Part shown: piece after piece, positions 6,596 to 13,061 of the stretch
Layout: every line of letters starts with the position of its first letter
Numbering within the stretch: position 1 is the stretch's first letter
DNA from: Candidatus Omnitrophota bacterium
Lineage (GTDB): Bacteria > Omnitrophota > 4484-213
Length of the DNA: 15,082 nt
Assembly: GCA_030639955.1 (NCBI GenBank)
Contig: DAOWKH010000057.1
Location: forward strand, 1 to 15,082
Direction: 5' to 3'
The notes under the pieces: generated by a model
What the model was told of the DNA's origin: nothing
The model's database searches: none
Seen by the model: the letters and a program-made list of their open reading frames with translations, nothing else
Made by a program: the position numbers and the translations under genes

Positions 6596-6621
6596 AACAT
6601 CCCTGCGGGTAGGCAGGTGTT
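6596..6621 (+). promoter_or_regulatory. Hairpin at the 5' end of the dnaA leader
   Basis: AACA (6596-6599) pairs with TGTT (6618-6621) and CCTGC (6602-6606) with GCAGG (6613-6617), with a two-base bulge and a six-base loop. Given the predicted transcript start near 6598 it would sit at the very 5' end of the mRNA. The CCTGC...GCAGG core resembles the palindrome at 1961-1980. Confidence 0.5.
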
Positions 6622-6628
6622 AATAACT

Positions 6629-6637
6629 TGTGGATAA
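6629..6637 (-). promoter_or_regulatory. DnaA box (perfect)
   Basis: TGTGGATAA is the exact reverse complement of the consensus TTATCCACA. It lies 10 bases upstream of the dnaA ATG and downstream of the promoter, consistent with autoregulation and with a second cluster of origin boxes. Confidence 0.85.
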
Positions 6638-6646
6638 TGGGGAAAA

Positions 6647-8035
6647 ATGCAGGATAACCTGTGGATAAAAATTTTATCGGTTATGCGGGAAAAAGTAAGC
6701 CCGCATATTTTTGAAACCTGGTTCAGCCCCACTAAATATATCGACCAGACCGAATCTGCACTTAGCGTGGAAGTCCCTAATAAAATCTATAAGCAATGGT
6801 TGTCTGAACATTACCTTGCATCGCTCATCCAACTCGCTACGCAGATAAACGGAAAAGAGGTAAACATATGCTTTACCATCTCTTCTCAATCTTTCCCGCC
6901 CTCCTCGCCTCGGGGCGTTAGCTCGTCTCGCTTCGCCGAAAGCGAGGCGGGCGCCGAGAGGCTCGTCTCGCTTTCGGCGAAGCGAGAAAACCCTATTCCT
7001 TTGTCAAAATCGGCTAAACTTCCCCTCAACCCCAAATACTCTTTTGACAACTTTGTGGTTGGTTCAGGTAATCGTTTTGCGCACGCTGCGTCTTTAGCTG
7101 TGGCTGAATCCCCCGCCCGTGCTTATAACCCCTTATTTATCTATGGCCGGGTAGGTTTAGGAAAAACCCATCTCTTGCAAGCGATTGCCTTCTATCAATT
7201 TAATCACAACCCCGATTCTAATTTAGTTTACATCTCCAGTGAGCGCTTTACTAATCAGTTTATTAGTGCTATTCGAAATAATACTTTAACAAAATTTCGC
7301 CAAAAATATCGCCATGTTGACATTCTGCTCATTGATGATATTCATTTTATTGCCAATAAAGAAAGCACCCAGGAAGAATTTTTCCACACCTTTAATACTC
7401 TTTACGACGCGCACAGGCAGATTATCCTCTCTAGCGACCGCGCGCCCAAAGAGATTCCCGGCTTAGAAGAGCGTTTGGTTTCGCGCTTTAATTGGGGATT
7501 GGTAGTTGATATTCAACCGCCCGATTTAGAGACGCGCATCGCTATCCTGAAAAAGAGATTGGAAAAAGATCTTGTAGATATCCCTGATGAGATTGTTCTA
7601 TTTATTGCTCAAAGAATTAAGAATAATATTCGTGAATTAGAGGGGGCATTAATAAGGGTACTCGCTCGAGCATCTTTAACCCACCAAAAGATTGATTTAT
7701 CTATGGTAGAAAATACTTTAAAGGATAGTATCGAAGAAGAAAAGAGGAATATCACTCCTGATATGGTCCAGAAAGTAGTGGTTGAGTATTTTGGACTTCA
7801 TATTAGCAATCTAAAATCTAAAAATAGGAGTAAAAATATTGTCTACCCTCGCCAGATTGCGATGTTTTTAATGCGAAAGTTGACTAATTATTCCTTAAAA
7901 GAAATTGGTGAATACTTCGCTGGAAAAGACCACACTACTATTCTACATTCCTGTAATAAAATAGAAAAAGAAATAAAAGAGAACAAAAACACTAATTCGA
8001 TGATTGATAATTTAGTTGAAGAAATAAGGAAATAA
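6647..8035 (+). CDS. dnaA: Chromosomal replication initiator protein DnaA
   Basis: DnaA binds DnaA boxes and opens the origin. Domain I spans about 1-80. The linker domain II (about 81-127) is largely encoded by a GC-rich inverted repeat at 6904-6986. The AAA+ domain III has Walker A GRVGLGKTH (167-175), a Walker B LLIDDIHF and the arginine-finger motif GLEERLVSRFNWGL. Domain IV carries the DNA-binding signature AGKDHTTILHSCNKI. Walker A has Arg where Gly or Thr is more usual. Length (462) is typical. The ATG follows GGGGAAAA, a modest ribosome binding site, and a second DnaA box (6660-6668) lies inside the first codons. The promoter and flanking boxes suggest autoregulation. Confidence 0.97.
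   Translation: MQDNLWIKILSVMREKVSPHIFETWFSPTKYIDQTESALSVEVPNKIYKQWLSEHYLASLIQLATQINGKEVNICFTISSQSFPPSSPRGVSSSRFAESEAGAERLVSLSAKRENPIPLSKSAKLPLNPKYSFDNFVVGSGNRFAHAASLAVAESPARAYNPLFIYGRVGLGKTHLLQAIAFYQFNHNPDSNLVYISSERFTNQFISAIRNNTLTKFRQKYRHVDILLIDDIHFIANKESTQEEFFHTFNTLYDAHRQIILSSDRAPKEIPGLEERLVSRFNWGLVVDIQPPDLETRIAILKKRLEKDLVDIPDEIVLFIAQRIKNNIRELEGALIRVLARASLTHQKIDLSMVENTLKDSIEEEKRNITPDMVQKVVVEYFGLHISNLKSKNRSKNIVYPRQIAMFLMRKLTNYSLKEIGEYFAGKDHTTILHSCNKIEKEIKENKNTNSMIDNLVEEIRK
6660..6668 (-). promoter_or_regulatory. DnaA box (perfect) inside the start of dnaA
   Basis: A second exact TGTGGATAA, 31 bases after the first in the same orientation, overlapping codons 5-8 of dnaA. Confidence 0.8.
6904..6986. 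repeat. GC-rich inverted repeat inserted in dnaA domain II
   Basis: A 20-base sequence at 6927-6946 is the exact reverse complement of 6967-6986, separated by 20 bases; each arm is also nearly self-complementary. GCTCGT precedes both arms (6921-6926, 6961-6966). The left part, CTCGCCTCGGGGCG (6904-6917), recurs exactly in lolC at 13482-13495. It is read through without a stop as residues about 86-114. Confidence 0.8.
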
Positions 8036-8038
8036 TTC

Positions 8039-8047
8039 TGTGGATAT
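8039..8047 (-). promoter_or_regulatory. DnaA box (8 of 9)
   Basis: TGTGGATAT matches the reverse consensus TGTGGATAA at eight of nine positions. It starts four bases after the dnaA stop codon. Confidence 0.7.
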
Positions 8048-8057
8048 CTAAAACAAC

Positions 8058-8066
8058 TTATCCATA
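8058..8066 (+). promoter_or_regulatory. DnaA box (8 of 9)
   Basis: TTATCCATA matches TTATCCACA at eight of nine positions. It faces the box at 8039-8047, so the two form a convergent pair. Confidence 0.7.
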
Positions 8067-8119
8067 TTTTATTATTTCTTCAACCTATTTTACTATAACG
8101 GTTTTCTTAGTTTATACTT

Positions 8120-8128
8120 ATCTCCACA
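8120..8128 (+). promoter_or_regulatory. Degenerate DnaA box next to the trio element
   Basis: ATCTCCACA matches TTATCCACA at seven of nine positions. It is followed by GCC and then the trinucleotide run, the box, short GC spacer and trios order known from other bacterial origins. Confidence 0.55.
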
Positions 8129-8132
8129 GCCA

Positions 8133-8150
8133 TTATTATTACTATTATTA
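8133..8150 (+). promoter_or_regulatory. DnaA-trio-like unwinding element
   Basis: Six consecutive trinucleotides read TTA TTA TTA CTA TTA TTA, followed by TTT and the parA ATG. On the complementary strand they are 3'-AAT or GAT-5' triplets, the DnaA-trio pattern contacted by DnaA on single-stranded DNA during origin melting. Confidence 0.65.
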
Positions 8151-8153
8151 TTT

Positions 8154-8957
8154 ATGAATAAGATAATTAGTATTTGTAATCAGAAAGGGGGGGTGGGGAA
8201 AACTACCACAATTATAAACTTAGTTACCTACCTTGCTTTAAAGAAGTATAAAATTCTTCTAATTGACATTGACCCCCAATCAAATACCACTGACGGGATT
8301 GGTATAAATAGTAAAAAACTCAAAAAAACAATCTATGATTTTTTAATCTCCCCCGACCTTAACACCAGACCAATAATTAAAGAAATAACTATCACCACTC
8401 AAATTAAAAATCTCTTTCTTGTTCCCTCTAATATTCAACTCAGCGGAGCGGAGATAGAACTAATAAACTTACCTCAACGGGAATTTTGTCTAAAACAAGG
8501 GTTGGATGATGTAAAAAACAACTACGAATATATATTTATTGATTGTCCTCCCTCACTAAACCTACTTACCATAAATGCCTTAACAGCTTGTGATTCAGTT
8601 ATTATCCCTATTCAATGTGAATACTATGCTTTAGAGGGGCTAACGCGGTTACTAGATACAATTAAAGAGGTAAAGAATAATATTAATCCTGATTTGGATA
8701 TTGAAGGGATAATTCTAACTATGGCTGATTTTCGCACCAATCTTACAAAACAGGTGATTAAAGAAGTGCAGAGTTTTTTTAAAAGGGAGAGTTATAAAAC
8801 CATAATCCCCCGCTGTATTCGTCTGAGCGAGGCCCCCGGGTTTGGAAAACCAATCGCCTTGTTCAGTAGAAGAAGTCAGGGGGCAAGAGCTTATTTAAAA
8901 TTGAGTAATGAATTTTTAAGGAGAAATAGATGGATAAAAAACCACAAACCGGTTTAG
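8154..8957 (+). CDS. parA: ParA/Soj-type chromosome partitioning ATPase
   Basis: ParA binds DNA non-specifically in its ATP form and, with ParB, moves newly copied origins apart. The deviant Walker A KGGVGKTTT spans 11-19, motif A' is LLIDIDPQSN (35-44), and Walker B is IFIDCPPS. The length of 267 residues is normal. The ATG is three bases after the trio element and has no Shine-Dalgarno; the leader is made only of A and T (with one C) for 20 bases. The family N-terminus nevertheless fits this start exactly. The 3' end overlaps parB by 28 bases. Confidence 0.95.
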   Translation: MNKIISICNQKGGVGKTTTIINLVTYLALKKYKILLIDIDPQSNTTDGIGINSKKLKKTIYDFLISPDLNTRPIIKEITITTQIKNLFLVPSNIQLSGAEIELINLPQREFCLKQGLDDVKNNYEYIFIDCPPSLNLLTINALTACDSVIIPIQCEYYALEGLTRLLDTIKEVKNNINPDLDIEGIILTMADFRTNLTKQVIKEVQSFFKRESYKTIIPRCIRLSEAPGFGKPIALFSRRSQGARAYLKLSNEFLRRNRWIKNHKPV

Positions 8958-9823
8958 GAAAAGGGTTGAACGCACTTATCCCTAAGAAAAAGCTTCCAGA
9001 GCTAACTGGTGATTTTTCTGGCCAGATAGAAATCGAACAAATAAAGTTAAACAAGTACCAACCACGAGAAGAGTTCAAGCCGGAGAAATTAAAAGAACTG
9101 GTAGATTCAATAAAACAAAAAGGGGTTATCGAGCCGATAATAGTAGCGAAAGTAAAAAAAGGGTACCAGCTTGTTTGCGGCGAAAGACGACTGCGTGCTT
9201 CTAAGATGTTGGGGCTAAGCAGAATTCCAGCCATTGTGAAAGAAAATATCACCGACCAGGAAATATTACAGATTTCCTTGATCGAAAATATTCAACGCGA
9301 AGACCTGAATGTTGTTGAACAGGCAAAAGGGCTTAAAAAACTAACCGATGAATTTAATCTTTCTCAACAAGAGGTAGCCAATCTTATCGGTAAACAGCGC
9401 TCATCGGTAAGCCACCTTTTAAGGTTGCTAACCCTTCCTTTAGAGATCCAAAAGGAATTGATAAAAGAGAACCTTTCTTTTGGGCACGCTAAAGTTTTAT
9501 TAGAGATAGAGAATAAGGACAGCCAGAGAGATATCTGCCAGAGAATAATCCGCTATGCGCTTTCAGTAAGGGAAACCGAGAGGTTAATAAAAAAAGCTAC
9601 ACGCCATACCCTAACGGGCACAGGCATGCCACACGCTACGCGCCGAAAACAAAAAACAGAGGACACTCAGATAAAAGAGATTGAACAGGGATTAGAAGAA
9701 TTTTTAGGGAGTAGAGTAAAGATTTTGCTGCGCAAAAAGGGCGGGAAGGTTGAAATCGAGTTTTATTCGGTAAAGGATCTACAGAGGATTTTAGAATTGA
9801 TCCAGAGTCCATCCCAGGGGTAA
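8930..9823 (+). CDS. parB: ParB/Spo0J chromosome partitioning protein
   Basis: ParB is a CTP-dependent DNA clamp that loads at parS sites and stimulates ParA. The N-terminal GLGKGLNALIPK is typical. The CTP-binding domain contains GERRLRA (84-90) and ENIQRE (119-124), and a helix-turn-helix lies at about 144-163 (LSQQEVANLIGKQRSSVSHLLRLL). The C-terminal dimerisation segment is about 246-293. The linker between them carries HTLTGTG (226-232), encoded by the repeat at 9606-9625. The start is supported by TAAGGAG at 8917-8923, six bases from the ATG, inside the end of parA. I found no parS-like site in the window. Confidence 0.95.
   Translation: MDKKPQTGLGKGLNALIPKKKLPELTGDFSGQIEIEQIKLNKYQPREEFKPEKLKELVDSIKQKGVIEPIIVAKVKKGYQLVCGERRLRASKMLGLSRIPAIVKENITDQEILQISLIENIQREDLNVVEQAKGLKKLTDEFNLSQQEVANLIGKQRSSVSHLLRLLTLPLEIQKELIKENLSFGHAKVLLEIENKDSQRDICQRIIRYALSVRETERLIKKATRHTLTGTGMPHATRRKQKTEDTQIKEIEQGLEEFLGSRVKILLRKKGGKVEIEFYSVKDLQRILELIQSPSQG
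9606..9625 (+). repeat. TLTGTG-encoding insertion, copy 2 (parB)
   Basis: ATACCCTAACGGGCACAGGC has 19 of 20 bases identical to 4721-4740 in prmC and the same reading frame. It lies in the ParB linker before the dimerisation domain. The next bases (about 9626-9645) are GC-rich and may belong to the same insertion. Confidence 0.8.
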
Positions 9824-9827
9824 AAAG

Positions 9828-11438
9828 ATGTTTTTAAAGGAATTCATATTTAGTACTATCGGGGGATTAGGGTTATTCATTTACGGAATCCGTTTAATGG
9901 GCGAAGGGTTGCAGAAGGCCTGCGGGGATAAGATGCGTCGGCTCTTGGCGATCTTGACCACCAATCCTTTGAAAGGGACACTGATGGGCGCCGGAGTAAC
10001 CGCACTTATCCAGAGTTCGAGCGCCACCACAGTAATGACCATCGGTTTTGTGAACGCCGGGTTGATGACCCTGGCTCAGGCAATCGGAGTAATCCTTGGC
10101 GCCAATGTCGGGACTACTATTACTGCCCAGCTGATTGCTTTTAAACTTACTAACTATGCCCTGCCAATTTTAGGGATTGGTTTTGGCTTAAACTTCTTTG
10201 CCAAGCGGCGAACAGCAAAATTTATCGGGCAGTTTCTTCTGGGTTTTGGGATGCTTTTTTTAGGTTTGAGCATAATGACCTCGGTAGCCAAGCCGCTGGG
10301 GGACAGCGAGGCCGTGCGACTGCTGTTTATCAACTTCAGCCAAAATCCTTTATTAGGGGTATTGGTGGGGATGGTAGTTACAATGATTGTTCAGAGCAGT
10401 AGCGTTACCGTAGGTTTGGTATTAGCCCTTGCTACAGTCGGCTTGCTGGATTTGAGAGGGGCGATTCCTTTAATATTAGGGGATAATATCGGTACCTGCA
10501 TAACCGCAGCCCTTGCCTCTATCGGGGGAACGATCTCGGCGCGTCGCACTGCTGTTGCCCATATCGGCTTTAATATAATTGGCACAGGTATTGTCTTGCT
10601 TCTATTGCCTGTTTATCGAGTGCTTATTTTGCATACCTCGGCTAATATAGCCCGCCAGGTTGCTAATGCCCACAGCTTATTCAACATAATGAACGCCGTT
10701 ATTTTTCTCCCCTTTGTAGGTTTGTATGCCAGATTTCTGACCAAGTTCGTCAAAGGCAAAGAGGAAGAGGAGATTGAGTCAGTACCCAAATATTTAGAGC
10801 AACATCTACTAAATACCCCCTCGGTGGCGATTGGAGCGGCTACCAAAGAGATAATTAGAACCCTGAAGATAACCCAGCAGATGGTCAGAATAGCGATGGA
10901 GGGCTTTTTTGAAGGCAATCCTCGCTTTTTAAACAAAGTAGTCCAAAAAGAAGAAGGTGTTGATGCCCTGCGATTGGCAGTTACTAACTATCTGGTAGAA
11001 TTGATGCAGAGGGAATTGAGCCCCCAGCAATCGGCAAAGATTCCCGCCCTTATCCACATAGTCAATGATGTAGAAAGGATTGGTGACCATGCCGAAAACC
11101 TGAAGGATTTGGCTGAACAAAAGATAGAGAGCAGGATGCCCTTTAGCAATATGGCGGTTAGCGAACTGAAGAAGATGCAAAGCGAGATAGATGAGATGAT
11201 TAATTTATCTATCCAAACTCTGGAATTAGATGATAGACAAAAGGCGCAGGTTGTATTAGAAAAGGAGTCCTATATTAATAATCTAAGGAGCGAATTAAAA
11301 CAAAATCATATCGAGAGATTGGAAAAGGGAACCTGTAAGGTCCTTTCAGGGGTAGTTTTTTTAGACACGATTAGCAATTTTGAAAAGATTGGCGACCATT
11401 TGACCAACATCGCTCAGGCAGTGGCTGCGGGGCTATAA
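9828..11438 (+). CDS. Na+/phosphate cotransporter (type II) with PhoU-like tail
   Basis: A membrane protein of the Na/Pi-cotransporter II family with two inverted repeats. Each carries the substrate-site motif QSSS (62-65 in ALIQSSSATT, 189-192 in IVQSSSVTV), with GANVGTT after the first and GDNIGT after the second. Multiple hydrophobic helices fill about 1-310. Residues about 330-536 are helical and PhoU-like, with two NDVERIGDH/NFEKIGDH-type motifs, as in family members such as YjbB of E. coli. It probably imports or exports phosphate with sodium. AGGGG (9816-9820) is seven bases from the ATG. The gene begins four bases after parB and its stop overlaps the lysS start (TAATG), so it is part of the parAB-lysS transcription unit, with no obvious functional link. 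Confidence 0.93.
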   Translation: MFLKEFIFSTIGGLGLFIYGIRLMGEGLQKACGDKMRRLLAILTTNPLKGTLMGAGVTALIQSSSATTVMTIGFVNAGLMTLAQAIGVILGANVGTTITAQLIAFKLTNYALPILGIGFGLNFFAKRRTAKFIGQFLLGFGMLFLGLSIMTSVAKPLGDSEAVRLLFINFSQNPLLGVLVGMVVTMIVQSSSVTVGLVLALATVGLLDLRGAIPLILGDNIGTCITAALASIGGTISARRTAVAHIGFNIIGTGIVLLLLPVYRVLILHTSANIARQVANAHSLFNIMNAVIFLPFVGLYARFLTKFVKGKEEEEIESVPKYLEQHLLNTPSVAIGAATKEIIRTLKITQQMVRIAMEGFFEGNPRFLNKVVQKEEGVDALRLAVTNYLVELMQRELSPQQSAKIPALIHIVNDVERIGDHAENLKDLAEQKIESRMPFSNMAVSELKKMQSEIDEMINLSIQTLELDDRQKAQVVLEKESYINNLRSELKQNHIERLEKGTCKVLSGVVFLDTISNFEKIGDHLTNIAQAVAAGL

Positions 11439-12916
11439 TGGAAAGCAGATTAGAAAAGTTGGAGAAAATTAAGCAGCTTGGGATTGAGCCCTATGGTGGC
11501 AAGTTTAGGCGTAACTATAGCATTAAACAGCTGATTGAGAATTATGAAGAACTTGTTTCGCCCATTATGGAAGGTAAAAAGGAAAAAGCTAGTGTTGGTG
11601 GCCGGATTATGGCTTTGCGCGGGCATGGCAAAACTGCTTTTTTAGACATTCAAGACGAATCTGGCAGAATGCAGATTTATATAAAAAAAGACAATGTAAT
11701 CGCGAAGGATTTTTTGTTGTTTAAGGAATTAGATATCGGCGATATTATCGGGTTAGAGGGGATTTTATTTGTCACCCAAAAGGGAGAGAAAACAATCAAG
11801 GCTGACCGACTTTTTTTATTAAGCAAGAGCTTAAGACCTCTGCCGGAAAAATGGCATGGTTTAAAGGACATTGAGATTCGCTACCGCCGCCGATGTTTGG
11901 ATTTGATTGTTAACCCAGCAACAAAAGAGACCTTTTTGACCCGGGCAGAGATAATCAGACAAATTCGCATATTCATGGAGAAGCGGGAGTTTATAGAGGT
12001 AGAGACGCCAATGCTACAGAATTTAGCCGGCGGGGCAAAAGCGAAACCGTTTATTACTCATTATAACGCTCTGAATTGCGATGTCTATTTGCGGATTGCC
12101 CCTGAGATTTATCTAAAAAGATTGCTGGTAGGCGGGCTGGAGAAGATTTACGAGCTAAGCCGAAATTTCCGCAACGAGGGGATTTCAGCAGTGCATAATC
12201 CTGAATTTACGATGTTAGAACTCTATGAGGCCTATGCCGATTATACAGATATGATGCGCCTTACCGAGGAGTTGATTATTAATTTAACTAATACCCTAGC
12301 ACCCTTGCGGGCACAGGCGGGCACAGGTACAGGGAATATCTTAAAAGGGAGTAAGATTAAATGGGGGGACAAAGAGATTGATCTAAAATTGCCTTGGGCG
12401 AAGATTCCTTTTTATGATGTCTTAAAAAGAGAAACAGGTATTGATTTTCAAGATAAAAATTTGGATTTTAAAGAGGTAGCGGTGAAATTAGAAATGGATT
12501 CGGCGGATTTAAACAATGTCTTCGGTAAATTCGTCGAGCCAAAGTTAATTCACCCCACTTTTGTAATTGATTATCCCGCTTTTCTTTGCCCGCTTGCCAA
12601 AAGGAAGAAAGACAATCCTCAACTCAGCGAGCGGTTTGAACTCTTTATTGGCGGGCAGGAGCTGGCCAACGCCTATTCAGAGTTGAATGATCCCCTTGAG
12701 CAAAGAAAGAGATTTGAGAAGCAAGCCCTACACCAGAGCGGTGCAGGGCAAGGCGGAGAGATTGATGAAGATTTTTTAGCCGCCTTGGAGCAGGGGATGC
12801 CCCCGGCCGGGGGCTTGGGGATTGGCGTTGACCGTTTAATAATGTTGCTAACCAATAAGAGTTCTATTCGGGAAGTATTGTTGTTTCCGCAGCTGAAGCC
12901 AGTAAGAAACTCCTAA
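11438..12916 (+). CDS. lysS: Lysyl-tRNA synthetase, class II
   Basis: LysRS charges tRNA-Lys with lysine. The N-terminal OB-fold anticodon-binding domain (about 50-130) has GGRIMALRGHGKTAFLDIQD. Class II motif 1 lies near 179-193 (KREFIEVETPML), motif 2 at about 240-262 (RNFRNEGIS...HNPEFTMLE), and motif 3 at 458-470 (GGLGIGVDRLIML). At 492 residues it is close to the bacterial norm, with a rather short N-terminal extension. Residues about 286-299, between motifs 2 and 3, are encoded by an expanded copy of the repeat found in prmC and parB. Translation is probably coupled to the cotransporter gene through the one-base overlap. No T-box or other leader was seen. Confidence 0.96.
   Translation: MESRLEKLEKIKQLGIEPYGGKFRRNYSIKQLIENYEELVSPIMEGKKEKASVGGRIMALRGHGKTAFLDIQDESGRMQIYIKKDNVIAKDFLLFKELDIGDIIGLEGILFVTQKGEKTIKADRLFLLSKSLRPLPEKWHGLKDIEIRYRRRCLDLIVNPATKETFLTRAEIIRQIRIFMEKREFIEVETPMLQNLAGGAKAKPFITHYNALNCDVYLRIAPEIYLKRLLVGGLEKIYELSRNFRNEGISAVHNPEFTMLELYEAYADYTDMMRLTEELIINLTNTLAPLRAQAGTGTGNILKGSKIKWGDKEIDLKLPWAKIPFYDVLKRETGIDFQDKNLDFKEVAVKLEMDSADLNNVFGKFVEPKLIHPTFVIDYPAFLCPLAKRKKDNPQLSERFELFIGGQELANAYSELNDPLEQRKRFEKQALHQSGAGQGGEIDEDFLAALEQGMPPAGGLGIGVDRLIMLLTNKSSIREVLLFPQLKPVRNS
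12291..12334 (+). repeat. TLA...GTGTG-encoding insertion, expanded copy 3 (lysS)
   Basis: It opens with the same ten bases as the prmC copy (ATACCCTAGC), then has a second CCTTGC start and two successive GGGCACAGG units (12309-12317, 12319-12327) followed by TACAGGG. It enters the reading frame in the same phase as the prmC and parB copies. It encodes roughly residues 285-299. Confidence 0.75.
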
Positions 12917-12920
12917 AATA

Positions 12921-13041
12921 AATTTCCAATTTTCAATTTCTAATTTACAATGAAGCTCCAAATCTTAATTTTCAAACGAATTGTTTGGAATTTGGTGCTT
13001 GGGATTTCATTGGACATTGGGATTTGAACATTGGGATTTCC
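12921..13041. repeat. Long imperfect hairpin repeat between lysS and lolC/E
   Basis: The gap is almost entirely one imperfect palindrome. CAAAC/GTTTG (12973-12977, 12983-12987) forms the tip. AAGCTCCAAAT (12953-12963) pairs with ATTTGGTGCTT (12990-13000) at 10 of 11 positions. Outer arms rich in TTTCCAATTTTCAAT-like and ATTGGGATTTGAACATT-like words are loosely complementary. The right arm contains ATTGGGATTT twice. It looks like a non-coding mobile or structured element; no T-tract suggests a standard terminator. Confidence 0.65.
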
Positions 13042-13054
13042 GACGAACGAAGTG

Positions 13055-13060
13055 AGGAGG
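13055..13060 (+). promoter_or_regulatory. Ribosome binding site of lolC/E, unusually close
   Basis: AGGAGG ends one base before the ATG at 13062; using the preceding GAGG (13054-13057) the gap becomes four bases. The start itself is supported by the family N-terminus (FIALRYL). Confidence 0.55.
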
Positions 13061-13061
13061 T

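Larger units (their letters stand above)
8036..8153. other. Predicted replication origin (oriC) between dnaA and parA
   Basis: This gene-free, very AT-rich 118-base gap directly follows dnaA. It holds three near-consensus DnaA boxes (8039-8047, 8058-8066, 8120-8128), an AT-rich stretch between the last two, and a run of six trinucleotides (8133-8150) matching the DnaA-trio unwinding element. Together with the two perfect boxes at the dnaA start it resembles a bipartite origin enclosing dnaA. The parA-parB genes next door fit an origin-proximal location. Confidence 0.8.

Noticed and set aside
11438..11500. T-box or lysine riboswitch for lysS
   Set aside because: The gene starts one base inside the upstream gene, leaving no leader for such an element.
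12799..12814. 16-base perfect GC palindrome GCCCCCGGCCGGGGGC in lysS
   Set aside because: It encodes the conserved MPPAGGLG segment of class II motif 3, so codon choice explains it better than a repeat insertion.
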